A stretch of 64,000 nt of DNA, taken from contig OY282430.1 of NCBI GenBank assembly GCA_958296025.1, positions 1,364,001 through 1,428,000 of the forward strand, given 5' to 3'. The DNA comes from an uncultured Pseudomonadales bacterium (GTDB taxonomy: Bacteria; Pseudomonadota; Gammaproteobacteria; Pseudomonadales; Azotimanducaceae). The translations under genes were made by a program, and so were the position numbers. A model generated the notes under the pieces. The model was not told the origin of the DNA and did no database searches. It worked only from the letters and a program-made list of their open reading frames with translations. This document shows, in pieces, positions 8,707 through 16,539 of the stretch (its first letter is position 1; each line of letters starts with the position of its first letter).

Positions 8707-10145
8707 GCGTCGGCATGGTCAAGGCGCGGCCCCGCGGCTGCGGCGCACGGCAGGGCATGGGACGCATTCGCCGCATCCACTTCGTCGGCATCGGCGGCGC
8801 CGGCATGTCGGGCATCGCCGAAGTGCTGGTCAACCAAGGCTACGAGGTGTCCGGCTCTGACCTGCAGGAGTCCTCGGCCACGGAACGGCTGCGCTCTTTG
8901 GGCGCAAAGGTGTTTCAGGGCCATGCCGAGGAGCGGGTCGCCGGCGCCGACGTGGTGGTCAAGTCCAGCGCCGTGGAGGACGCCAACCCGGAAATCACCG
9001 CCGCTCACGGCAAGCGCATCCCGGTGGTGCCTCGGGCGGAGATGCTCGGTGAGCTGATGCGCTACCGGCACGGCATCGCCATCGCCGGCACCCACGGCAA
9101 GACCACCACCACCAGCTTGCTGACCGCCATCTACCAAGCCGAAGGGCTGGACCCCACTTTCGTGATTGGCGGCCTGCTGGAGAGCGCCGGTGCGCACGCT
9201 CGCCTCGGCGCCAGCGACGCCATCATCGTCGAGGCGGACGAATCCGACGCCTCCTTCCTGCACTTGCAGCCCATGCTGGCGGTGGTCACCAACATCGACG
9301 CCGACCACATGGCCACCTACGGTCATGACTTTGAGCGGCTGCGGGACACCTTCGTCGAATTCGTGCATCGCCTGCCGTTCTATGGCACTGCCGTTCTTTG
9401 CCTGGACGATCCGGTGCTGCGCGGGCTGTTGCCGCGCCTCCCCAGGCCCATGTTGACCTACGGTTTCGCCGAGGATGCCGACTATCGGGCCACGGGCTTG
9501 CAGGCGGAGGGCCGCTGCTGGCGTTTCCGCACCCACCGTCCGCAGAAGCGAGCGCCCCTGGACATCGCGTTGCCGGCGCCGGGCCGTCACAACGTGCAGA
9601 ACGCCTTGGCGGCCATCGCCGTGGCCTCCGATGAGGGGTTGAGCGACCAAGCGATTCGGCGCGGGCTGGCCGGATTCGCCGGCGTTGGCCGCCGCTTTCA
9701 GGTCTTCGACGACGTCCGCGTTGGCGGCGCCCTCATCACCTTGGTGGACGACTATGGCCATCACCCCACGGAAATTCGGGCGGTGCTGCGCACGGCGCGG
9801 CAGATCTGGCCGGGGCGGCGGCTGCTCATGGCCTATCAGCCGCACCGCTTCAGCCGCACCCGGGATCTCTATGACGACTTCGTGAAGGTTCTTGGCGCGG
9901 TGGATCAACTGCTCCTGTTGGAGGTCTATCCCGCCGGCGAAGCCCCCATCGCCGGGGCCGACGGCCGCGCCCTTTGCCGCGGCATCCGCGACGCCGGGGC
10001 TGGCCACCCGGTATTCGCCAGCAGTCCTGAAGAGGCTTTCGGGCTGCTGCCCGGAATGGTGCGCGATGGCGACGTGGTGCTGGTGCAGGGCGCCGGCAAC
10101 GTCAGTGAAATCTCCAAGCGTCTGCGGAGGGGCCATGCTGCGTAA
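8703..10145 (+). CDS. murC: UDP-N-acetylmuramate:L-alanine ligase MurC
   Basis: A 480-aa Mur ligase that adds the first stem-peptide residue, L-alanine, to UDP-MurNAc. The N-terminal domain begins [15 protein letters not shown]; the ATP loop is [10 protein letters not shown]; further landmarks are [17 protein letters not shown], and [11 protein letters not shown] with YQPHRFSRT in the C-terminal domain. I chose ATG 8703, which overlaps the ftsW stop; an in-frame ATG at 8757 (MGRIRRIHF) would give a more canonical N-terminus and is a real alternative. The 3' end overlaps ftsQ by 11 bases. Confidence 0.96.
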   Translation: MSVGMVKARPRGCGARQGMGRIRRIHFVGIGGAGMSGIAEVLVNQGYEVSGSDLQESSATERLRSLGAKVFQGHAEERVAGADVVVKSSAVEDANPEITAAHGKRIPVVPRAEMLGELMRYRHGIAIAGTHGKTTTTSLLTAIYQAEGLDPTFVIGGLLESAGAHARLGASDAIIVEADESDASFLHLQPMLAVVTNIDADHMATYGHDFERLRDTFVEFVHRLPFYGTAVLCLDDPVLRGLLPRLPRPMLTYGFAEDADYRATGLQAEGRCWRFRTHRPQKRAPLDIALPAPGRHNVQNALAAIAVASDEGLSDQAIRRGLAGFAGVGRRFQVFDDVRVGGALITLVDDYGHHPTEIRAVLRTARQIWPGRRLLMAYQPHRFSRTRDLYDDFVKVLGAVDQLLLLEVYPAGEAPIAGADGRALCRGIRDAGAGHPVFASSPEEAFGLLPGMVRDGDVVLVQGAGNVSEISKRLRRGHAA

Positions 10146-10890
10146 GTTCTTTGGCGGCGTCGCCCTGCTGTGCTTAGCGGTGGCCGGGCTTTGGGCCTAT
10201 TTTTTCCTGGACCGGCCCGTGCGCAGGATCGACGTCACTGGCGAATTGGCGCCGGGCGAGGCCGAGGAGGCTCGGGCGCGGATTTCCCAAGCGGCCCCTG
10301 GACGGCTGTTGACCACGGACTTGGGCGCCTTGCGCGACGAGGTGCTGGCGCTGTCCTGGCCGCGCAAGGTCAGTATCCGACGCATCTGGCCGGACAGGAT
10401 ATCCGTCCACATCGAGCGGGAAACTGTGGTGGCGCAGTGGGGCGATGAGGGATATCTGTCGCCCGGCGGCGAAGTGGTGAGAACGCCGGACACCAGCGTT
10501 GAGGTGCCCTATTTGCGGTGCGCCGTGGCCAGCCCGGAGGAGGCGTTGCAGACCTATCGACATCTGCAGGCCCTGCTCGGCGGCGGTTTCGCGTCCGGCG
10601 AGAGGTTGACCATCGCCGCCCTAACGCAAAACGCCTTGGGCGAGTGGCGGGTGGAGCTAGCTAACGGCATGCAAGCCGTCTTGGGGGCAGAGTCCTTGCA
10701 CGAGCGTGCGCATCGCTTTCTATTGGGCTACCGGCACCTCTCTGGGCAACGCGATGCGCCGTTGCAATACCTGGACCTGCGATATTCCCACGGCATCGCC
10801 GCCCGTTGGCGGACGGCGGCGGCTTCATCGCAGCCGGCGCTCAGGCCGCCCGAAGCGCTGTCCGGTCCTGTCCTATTGGCGGAGAGATAA
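10135..10890 (+). CDS. ftsQ: Cell division protein FtsQ
   Basis: A 251-aa bitopic divisome protein. It has a short cytoplasmic tail (MLRKFFGG), one membrane helix (about residues 9-23), a POTRA-like domain beginning VRRIDVTGE, then the beta domain with the typical [20 protein letters not shown] stretch and an [13 protein letters not shown] segment. The ATG at 10135 has GGAGGGG at 10126-10132 inside the murC 3' end. The overlap with murC means murB and ddlB are absent at the site where they usually occur. Slightly short compared with E. coli FtsQ (276 aa). Confidence 0.92.
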   Translation: MLRKFFGGVALLCLAVAGLWAYFFLDRPVRRIDVTGELAPGEAEEARARISQAAPGRLLTTDLGALRDEVLALSWPRKVSIRRIWPDRISVHIERETVVAQWGDEGYLSPGGEVVRTPDTSVEVPYLRCAVASPEEALQTYRHLQALLGGGFASGERLTIAALTQNALGEWRVELANGMQAVLGAESLHERAHRFLLGYRHLSGQRDAPLQYLDLRYSHGIAARWRTAAASSQPALRPPEALSGPVLLAER

Positions 10891-10904
10891 CGGAGTCAGC
10901 ACGA

Positions 10905-12170
10905 ATGCACGGCAAAAGCAGCACCGCCAGCGACGAAGCCGGCCGCCTGATCGTCGGCTTGGACATCGGCACCAACAAGGTGGCCGCCATCGTCGGTGAA
11001 GTGACCCCCAGGAACGAACTGGAAATCAAGGGCATCGGCACCCACGCCTCCCGGGGCATGAAGAAGGGCGTGGTGGTGAACATCGAATCCACCGTGCAGT
11101 CCATTCAGCGGGCCGTGGAGGAGGCGGAGCTGATGGCCGGCTGCAACATCGATTCCGTCTATGCCGGCATCGCCGGCAGCCACGTCAAGAGCACCAACTC
11201 CCACGGCGTGGTGGCCGTGCCGGACCGGGAGGTGCTGGCCCACGATGTGCAGCGGGTCATCGAGACCGCCGAAGCCATGGCCATCCCCACGGACCAAAAG
11301 ATGCTGCATGTGCTGCCCCAGGAGTTCATCATCGACCATCAGGACGGCGTGCGTGACCCGGTGGGCATGTCCGGGGTGCGTCTGGAGGCCAAGGTGCATT
11401 TGGTCAGCTGCGCCGCCAACGCCCTGCAGAACATCAAGAAGTGCATTGAGCGTTGCGGCCTCAGGGTCAACCAGATCATCTTGGAGCAGTTGGCCTCCAG
11501 CTACGCGGTGCTGTCGGATGACGAGCGGGAACTGGGCGTCTGCCTGGTCGATATCGGCGGCGGCACCTCGGACATCGCCGTTTTCACCAAGGGCGCCATC
11601 CGCCACACGGCGGTCATTCCAGTCGCTGGGGACCATGTCACCAACGACATTGCCATGGCTCTGCGCACCCCCACCAAGGACGCCGAGGACATCAAGATCC
11701 GCTATGGCTGCGCCTTGGCGCAGCTGGTCGATGGCGGCGACAAGAACACGATAGAAGTCCCTGGCGCCGGCGACCGGCCGCCTCGCCAGCTGCCTCGGCA
11801 AACCTTGGCTGCGGTGGTGGCGCCGCGCTACGAAGAGCTATTCGAGGTGATTCGGGCGGAGCTGCAGCGCAGCGGCTACGAACCCTTGATCGCCACCGGC
11901 ATCGTGCTCACCGGCGGCGCCTCAAAGATGGAGGGCGTGGTGGAGCTGGCGGAGGAGATCTTTCAGCTGCCGGTCAGCCTCGGCGCGCCGAAGAACTTAT
12001 CCGGCCTCAAGGACATCGTGCGCAACCCGATCCATTCGACCGGGGTGGGCCTGATGCTCTACGGCATGCAGCGGGAGCAGGAGACGGAAGCCCGTCCTGG
12101 TCCGGTGCGCAAGGGCGCATTCACCAGAATGCGGCAGAAGATAACGCAATGGATGGGCGACAACCTTTGA
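10905..12170 (+). CDS. ftsA: Cell division protein FtsA
   Basis: A 421-aa actin-like ATPase that tethers FtsZ to the membrane. Landmarks are the phosphate-1 loop GLDIGTNKVAAIVGE, the SHV insert segment GIAGSHVKSTNSHG, the phosphate-2 loop VDIGGGTSDIAVF, the adenosine loop VLTGGASKMEGV, and a C-terminal amphipathic membrane-targeting helix (MRQKITQWMG). The ATG at 10905 has GGAG at 10892-10895; an earlier in-frame start inside ftsQ lacks family similarity. It is followed after 13 bases by ftsZ. Confidence 0.96.
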   Translation: MHGKSSTASDEAGRLIVGLDIGTNKVAAIVGEVTPRNELEIKGIGTHASRGMKKGVVVNIESTVQSIQRAVEEAELMAGCNIDSVYAGIAGSHVKSTNSHGVVAVPDREVLAHDVQRVIETAEAMAIPTDQKMLHVLPQEFIIDHQDGVRDPVGMSGVRLEAKVHLVSCAANALQNIKKCIERCGLRVNQIILEQLASSYAVLSDDERELGVCLVDIGGGTSDIAVFTKGAIRHTAVIPVAGDHVTNDIAMALRTPTKDAEDIKIRYGCALAQLVDGGDKNTIEVPGAGDRPPRQLPRQTLAAVVAPRYEELFEVIRAELQRSGYEPLIATGIVLTGGASKMEGVVELAEEIFQLPVSLGAPKNLSGLKDIVRNPIHSTGVGLMLYGMQREQETEARPGPVRKGAFTRMRQKITQWMGDNL

Positions 12171-12183
12171 CAGGAGAAAGCAA

Positions 12184-13479
12184 ATGTCTGACGACAACCA
12201 ACGTACAGCCTTGATCGTCGAGCCGGTGGAGGCGGTGCCACAGCAACCCCAAGCGCCGCAGGCGCTGCAGACCGCAGAGGAGCCAGATGCGCCGCAGGCG
12301 CCACAGCAAACCAAAGGAGACGCAGAAGTGTTCGTAATCGAAGACAGCGATGCCGACGAAGAGCATCAAGGCCCGGTCATCAAGGTCGTCGGCGTCGGCG
12401 GCGGCGGCTGCAACGCCGTTCAGCATATGGCGGAGAAGAAGCTCTACGGGGTGGATTTCATCGCCATGAACACGGACAAGCAGGCGCTTCGAAAGATCGA
12501 TGTTGAAGCCAAGATAACCATTGGCTGGGCGATCACCGGTGGCATGGGCGCCGGCGCCAAGCCGGACGTCGGCCGACAGGCCGCCTTGGAGGACGCCGAC
12601 CGCATCAAAGACCTGTTGAACGGCGCCAACATGGTGTTCATCGCCGCCGGCATGGGCGGCGGCACGGGCACCGGCGCGGCCCCGGAGGTGGCGCGGCTGG
12701 CCAAGGAGATGGGCGTCTTGGTGGTGGCGGTGGTCACGATGCCCTTTACCTCGGAGTGTCGTGAAGAGGACGCCAAGGCCGGCTTGGACGCCCTGATGGA
12801 ACAGGTCGATTCCGCCATCGTCATCGCCAACGACAACCTGCTGGAGCACAGTCCGGAAAAATGCACCGTGCTCAACGCATTCGGCGCGGCGGACGATGTG
12901 CTGTTCGGCGCGGTGGAGGGCATTGCCGACATCATCCTGAAGCCCGGCAGGATCAACACGGACTTCGCCGATGTGCGTACGGTGATGGGCGCCAAGGGCC
13001 TCGCCCTGATGGGCAGCGGCTGCGCCTCTGGCGAAGACCGCGCCAAGCAGGCCACCGAGGATGCCATCAGCTGCCCGCTGTTGGACGGCGTGGACATCCA
13101 AGGTGCCCGCGGCATCCTGGTCAACGTCACCTCCGGCCCGTCGCTGACCATGCCGGAGATGGAGGAAATTCTCACGATGGTCCGCGAGCGCGCCGCGCCA
13201 AACGCCGAAATCATCCGCGGCTGGGTGCTGGAGCCGGAGGAAATGGACGACGACGAAGTGAAGGTCACCATCGTCGCCACCGGCTTGGGCGGCAAGCGCC
13301 CCACCTTGGTGGAACATGCCGGCCTCACTCCGTCGGCCAGCCCGCCGGACTATGAAGAACTGGATGGTCCCACGGTCATGCGCCGCCAAGTGGCTGTCGG
13401 CGGCGGCAGCGAACCCTTCCCCGACTACGGCGAAGACTTCTTGGACCTCCCCACCTTCCTCCGCCGCCAAGCGGACTGA
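12184..13479 (+). CDS. ftsZ: Cell division GTPase FtsZ
   Basis: The tubulin-like GTPase that forms the Z-ring. The nucleotide-binding domain begins VIKVVGVGGGGCNAV, the tubulin signature is GGGTGTG, the T7-loop region reads INTDFADVRTVM, and the C-terminal conserved peptide is DLPTFLRRQAD. From ATG 12184 (AGGAG 12172-12176) the protein is 431 aa, with an extra N-terminal tail of about 65 residues rich in Pro, Gln, Ala and acidic residues. A second in-frame start, GTG at 12328, has AAAGGAG at 12313-12319 eight bases upstream and would give a protein of 383 aa, the usual FtsZ size. Both starts look usable. lpxC, normally downstream, is absent. Confidence 0.96.
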   Translation: MSDDNQRTALIVEPVEAVPQQPQAPQALQTAEEPDAPQAPQQTKGDAEVFVIEDSDADEEHQGPVIKVVGVGGGGCNAVQHMAEKKLYGVDFIAMNTDKQALRKIDVEAKITIGWAITGGMGAGAKPDVGRQAALEDADRIKDLLNGANMVFIAAGMGGGTGTGAAPEVARLAKEMGVLVVAVVTMPFTSECREEDAKAGLDALMEQVDSAIVIANDNLLEHSPEKCTVLNAFGAADDVLFGAVEGIADIILKPGRINTDFADVRTVMGAKGLALMGSGCASGEDRAKQATEDAISCPLLDGVDIQGARGILVNVTSGPSLTMPEMEEILTMVRERAAPNAEIIRGWVLEPEEMDDDEVKVTIVATGLGGKRPTLVEHAGLTPSASPPDYEELDGPTVMRRQVAVGGGSEPFPDYGEDFLDLPTFLRRQAD

Positions 13480-13491
13480 ACAAGGGTGGCT

Positions 13492-13513
13492 GCGCCGGAG
13501 ATCCCTCCGGCGC
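13492..13513 (+). terminator. Hairpin after ftsZ, candidate terminator of the dcw operon
   Basis: A perfect 9-base inverted repeat GCGCCGGAG (13492-13500) / CTCCGGCGC (13505-13513) with a 4-base loop starts 12 bases after the ftsZ stop. It lacks a following T-tract, so intrinsic termination is uncertain. Confidence 0.45.
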
Positions 13514-13566
13514 GGCATCTTCGACCGTGGCCTCGGAGACCCCGCTCAGGTTGCGGTCTCGGCGAT
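13511..13566 (-). pseudogene. Remnant of an hsdS-hsdR junction (5' end of hsdR)
   Basis: Read on the minus strand this stretch encodes [12 protein letters not shown] preceded by the last codons of an hsdS-like frame. It matches the intact hsdS/hsdR junction at about 22881-22936 almost base for base, including the overlapping stop/start region. Only about 56 bases survive, so it is a scar. It shows that hsd sequence once abutted ftsZ and marks the left border of the island. Confidence 0.7.
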
Positions 13567-14029
13567 GGGCCATGACAGCAGCGTCGCAAACCCGGTCAAA
13601 GCCATGCGATTCTTCATGGAATGCCCCATGAATTGAGGTTTGTGGTTGCTGACTTTATGGAGCACCTACTCTGAACGCAACCTTAACGGGATGAGTCGGC
13701 AGCTCCTGGTGATGGGTTCAGCAGGAACGAGGTCCTTGGCAACTAGACGACGCGATTGCGGAAGCAAAGGGCATCGCGCACAAAGACTCGAAACGGGCGC
13801 AGGTAGTTACTCTCGAAGAATAGACTCTCTGGGTGCAGGTGCCTCTCTTGCCGATCTCATCAGTGCCACCCTGCAAATCATATGGCAGAGACCCCAGATG
13901 CTTCCAGAAAGGTTTGATGGTGGCCCCGGCTAGGCCGTCCCATGTCCGTACCATTCCCGCCGATGGGCGATTGCTACGCAACCACATACGACGGCAAGGC
14001 TTTTCACGCCCGCGTCCTCCGGGACAGGG
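13567..14029. other. Intergenic stretch without recognisable gene
   Basis: About 460 bases between the hsd scar and the AbiEii-like pseudogene. Only short open frames with no recognisable similarity are present. Composition is less GC-rich than the flanks. Probably decayed island DNA. Confidence 0.5.
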
Positions 14030-14618
14030 CTAGGGGTGTGCGGGGCGGATTTGCCGGGCGGGATGCGCCTCGTCATTCCCCGGCTTGTGTTCGTCCAACC
14101 AAGCGAGCATCGCCCGCACCGCGTCCCGCACAGCTAGGCAGGCCAGCTCGCAGAACTGAGCTGTGGCACCGAGGTTGTGCAGATGGTCTCTCCACGGGCT
14201 GCCCGGCGGCAGGAACCGGACCATTTCGTCCGTGTAATCTCCAGAGGCAGCGGATTCCCGGATGGCGTCCGTTTTAGCCAAGAGGTCGTTCGGGAAGTCC
14301 GGCCATCCGCGTTGGGCGGCCAAGCTCCAAAGGACGCTGGGCTTCGGTTGCGCTCCGCGGCTGCGAAGCCAAACCAAATCGAAGACATCCCGGGGCTTGA
14401 CGCGCCGCGCTCTGCCGACGAGCGCCAGCATCTTGCCCGTGCAAATGTCCTCCAGAGATGCCCGCCGCACGCACAGGGGGGGCAGGGATACGCCAAACGC
14501 CTGCCAAGAGGTGCAGCAGGGACAAAGCCAACAGCTCGGTCTCCAAAGACAACCGCATCCCTCGCATCATCGGGTCGCCAATTTCAATGGCGTCCGCCCA
14601 TTCCGTCAGGCCGGACAT
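14030..14618 (-). pseudogene. AbiEii-like toxin fragment, frameshifted in a G7 tract
   Basis: Two minus-strand frames join into one protein if one base is removed from the run of seven G at 14476-14482; the corrected frame is 588 bases (195 aa). The first frame starts with ATG at 14618, overlapping the AbiEi-like gene by 13 bases. The second frame carries RRASLEDICTGKMLAL and RDVFDLVWL, which resembles the C-terminal half of AbiEii/DUF1814 nucleotidyltransferase toxins. The N-terminal nucleotidyltransferase signature of that family is not visible, so the gene looks truncated as well as shifted. The homopolymer may reflect slippage in the cell or a sequencing error. Family assignment is moderate. 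Confidence 0.5.
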
Positions 14619-15193
14619 GGCAATGCTTCCGCTTTTCTAGCCTCCGCCCAAGCCGCCATGGCGTCGTCCAGCGCATCCCACTGAACGAGGTCAAGGTTGC
14701 GCCCGACACGGCGAAGGTCCCGCAACGCATGCGCCGGGGACGCAACAAGCAGTGGGCAGTCGCCCCGCCGGACCGCCCCTTCGAGCGCCTGGGCCGCAGG
14801 ACGGGTGGTGTGGGTGAATTCAATGCGCCCGTAGGGCGTCTCAAAAGTTTGGCTGCGCCCCGTCGTCATAACGGTGATCCCGCCCAACGCCATCTGCTCG
14901 ATCAATCCCCAATCCTCGGAGAGCGCCCTTTCTAGGCTCAGATAGCAGATGTGTCCCGGGCGAAGCCTTAAGGCGGTCTCCTCCAATATCCACTTGGTCT
15001 GGGCGTATCGGTATAGGAAGGCCCCCCTGCATAGGCGCTCCAGAAGCCCTTCGCGGACCGCCTGCCGGACGGTCCCGTTGCGGGACGCCGCCGACTCCCC
15101 AGGCATCAGCGCCCGCAAAGTTTGGGGGGACTGCACGGCGATGCCGCGCTTGGCCGCCGCGTCCAACGCCTGTCGAAACAGCATTTGCCTCAT
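14606..15193 (-). CDS. AbiEi-like antitoxin/transcriptional regulator
   Basis: A 195-aa protein with the layout of type IV AbiEi antitoxins: an N-terminal winged-helix-like part (about residues 1-60, ending LLERLCRGAFLYRYA) followed by a domain with GHICYLSLERALSEDWGLI and ITVMTTGRS. AbiEi proteins repress their own operon and counter the AbiEii nucleotidyltransferase toxin. I chose ATG 15193, with AAGGA nine bases upstream; a TTG at 15214 is the alternative. The damaged toxin-like frame overlaps its end, giving the antitoxin-then-toxin order of abiE operons. An AT-rich stretch at 15220-15290 probably holds its promoter. Confidence 0.6.
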   Translation of the reverse strand: MRQMLFRQALDAAAKRGIAVQSPQTLRALMPGESAASRNGTVRQAVREGLLERLCRGAFLYRYAQTKWILEETALRLRPGHICYLSLERALSEDWGLIEQMALGGITVMTTGRSQTFETPYGRIEFTHTTRPAAQALEGAVRRGDCPLLVASPAHALRDLRRVGRNLDLVQWDALDDAMAAWAEARKAEALPCPA

Positions 15194-15214
15194 TTCGCCG
15201 ATTCCTTGCCACAA

Positions 15215-15290
15215 GGTGCATCGTTACAATGCCAACATATTAACAAAAACAATACGAATTCATAATTTTTTTGTTCAGATGTGGCGTTGC
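15215..15290 (-). promoter_or_regulatory. AT-rich probable promoter region of the AbiE-like pair
   Basis: This is the most AT-rich stretch in the island, with runs such as TTTTTTT and AACAAAAACAA, in a GC-rich background, and it lies just upstream of the minus-strand AbiEi-like start. No clear -35/-10 pair could be fixed. Promoter function is inferred from base composition and position. Confidence 0.3.
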
Positions 15291-15560
15291 TCACAGGTGC
15301 GTCACTTGGCTAGTTCGGAACTCGATTCGAGTGGTGCGCGGTCCCGTTGCATCCTGAAGAAGATCGGCAACCAACGCCACCGGCAGCGTGTGCGGATACG
15401 CGGTCTGGGACATGATCCGCAGGCATCCATTTTGGGTAATCGCGCAGGTAGCCCAGCCGTGCTGGATGTTTCCTTCCAGCCAGCGGCCGGCGACCTCGTG
15501 ACGGACATGGTTGGAGTCCAGCAGTGCAATCAAGACATTGACGTCGAGTAGCGCCCGCAT
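15291..15560 (-). pseudogene. VapC-like PIN-domain toxin, C-terminally truncated (copy A)
   Basis: An 89-aa frame starting MRALLDVNVLIALLD, the typical first strand of a PIN-domain ribonuclease with the first catalytic aspartate. It continues with a HxVRHEVAGRWLE segment and GCLRIMSQ. PIN toxins of this type are about 135-145 aa; after roughly residue 72 the sequence no longer looks like the family and the last acidic residues are missing. The ATG shares one base with the stop of the hsdR fragment upstream (15560), the same arrangement as in the second copy at 19681. No VapB antitoxin gene is visible. Confidence 0.6.
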
Positions 15561-16483
15561 CAGTCGCCCGTCTCCTCCCGCAGGCGGTCGATCAATTCAT
15601 CGGTGACGACGACGCCACCGCGTTTCGGGAATGGCCGGAAGCCGAGCACTGGGGCCGGCTCCTCCGCCCAAGCCGCTGACAACACTTCCGCCTGCTCCAA
15701 CACCGTTTCCGCCGCCTTCTCCCGCTTGTCCGGCGGATAGCCGTGCTTGTTCAGGACGCGCTTCACGGCCGCCCGCAGCTTGGCCCTGACGCTCTCACGC
15801 CTGGTCCAGTCTATGGTGACGTTCTTGCGCACCGTTCGCACCAGTTCCAAGGCGATCAAGCGCAGTTTCTCGTCGCCGAGCACCTGCACGGCGCTGTCGC
15901 TGGTCTCCAAGGCGTCGTAGAAGGCGAGCTCGTCCTTGCCGAGGCCCAACGCCTCGCCGCGCTCGTTGGCGGCTCGCATCTGGCAGGCGAGGTCGATGAG
16001 TTCCCCAATGACCTGCGCGGCCTGCACGGCGCGGTTCTGGTAGCGCCCCAGCGCCTTTTCGAGCAGTAAGGCTTGGGAAAGCTCCCGCACGGCCTTCACG
16101 CAGCGATCCGATCCTTGCCTTCCTCCTGTGCCAAGATGTGCTCTTGGGCCGCTGGCAACAGAGCTAGGCGCCCCGCCGGCTTGCCGTCGATCCACTTGCG
16201 TCGGTCGAAGCCGTGGAACAGGGCGCAGCAGATTTCGTGCTTTTCCTGCATCAACGCCACCGCCTCGCCTTGACCGAGCGCCGTTTGCCCCCTGCCGCCG
16301 CTCTCGGTGTAGGTGGCGAGCGCCTGCCTGAGTTCATTCGCCAAGCCCAGATAGTCCACGACCAAGCCGCTAGGCTTGTCCTTGAACACCCGGTTGACGC
16401 GGGCGATGGCCTGCATCAAGCCGTGACCGCGCATGGGCTTATCGACGTACAGGGTGTGTAGGCTGGGCGCGTCGAAGCCGGTA
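15490..16483. repeat. Direct repeat copy A (vapC 5' end plus hsdR 3' end)
   Basis: This segment is highly similar to 19605-20955. The match runs from the first codons of vapC through the hsdR C-terminal region and ends abruptly at 16483 (homologous to 20955, at ...CCGGTA). Copy A lacks about 360 bases present at 20187-20546 of copy B. Both copies have the same orientation and bracket the helicase/DUF2290 module. Confidence 0.9.
15560..16483 (-). pseudogene. hsdR C-terminal fragment (copy A), internally deleted and frameshifted
   Basis: On the minus strand this encodes the HsdR helicase end ([18 protein letters not shown], from 16434) and C-terminal domain ([19 protein letters not shown], ending REETGD at 15560), matching the larger hsdR to the right. 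Three lesions are visible against copy B: an abrupt 5' end at 16483, a 5-base insertion (GATCC repeated near 16106-16114) that breaks the frame, and an in-frame loss of about 120 codons near 16065. Unlike copy B it keeps the correct frame in the last 68 codons. It cannot make a working subunit. Confidence 0.85.
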
Positions 16484-16503
16484 CACCCGGCACGAAGGTG
16501 GCG

Positions 16504-16509
16504 TACAAT
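16504..16509 (+). promoter_or_regulatory. Candidate -10 element for the helicase module
   Basis: TACAAT (five of six consensus bases) lies 21 bases after the end of repeat copy A and 30 bases before the helicase ATG. No good -35 is visible at 16-18 bases upstream. It suggests that the inserted module carries its own promoter. Confidence 0.25.
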
Positions 16510-16539
16510 AAGCTCCCTCTAGCCCCTCGGAGCAAGTTC

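Noticed and set aside
8625-10136. Minus-strand open frame of about 500 codons opposite murC
   Set aside because: MurC motifs on the plus strand are complete; no domain is visible in the antisense frame.
13718-13987. Minus-strand 89-codon frame in the gap after ftsZ
   Set aside because: No recognisable domain, no ribosome-binding site and no neighbour support.
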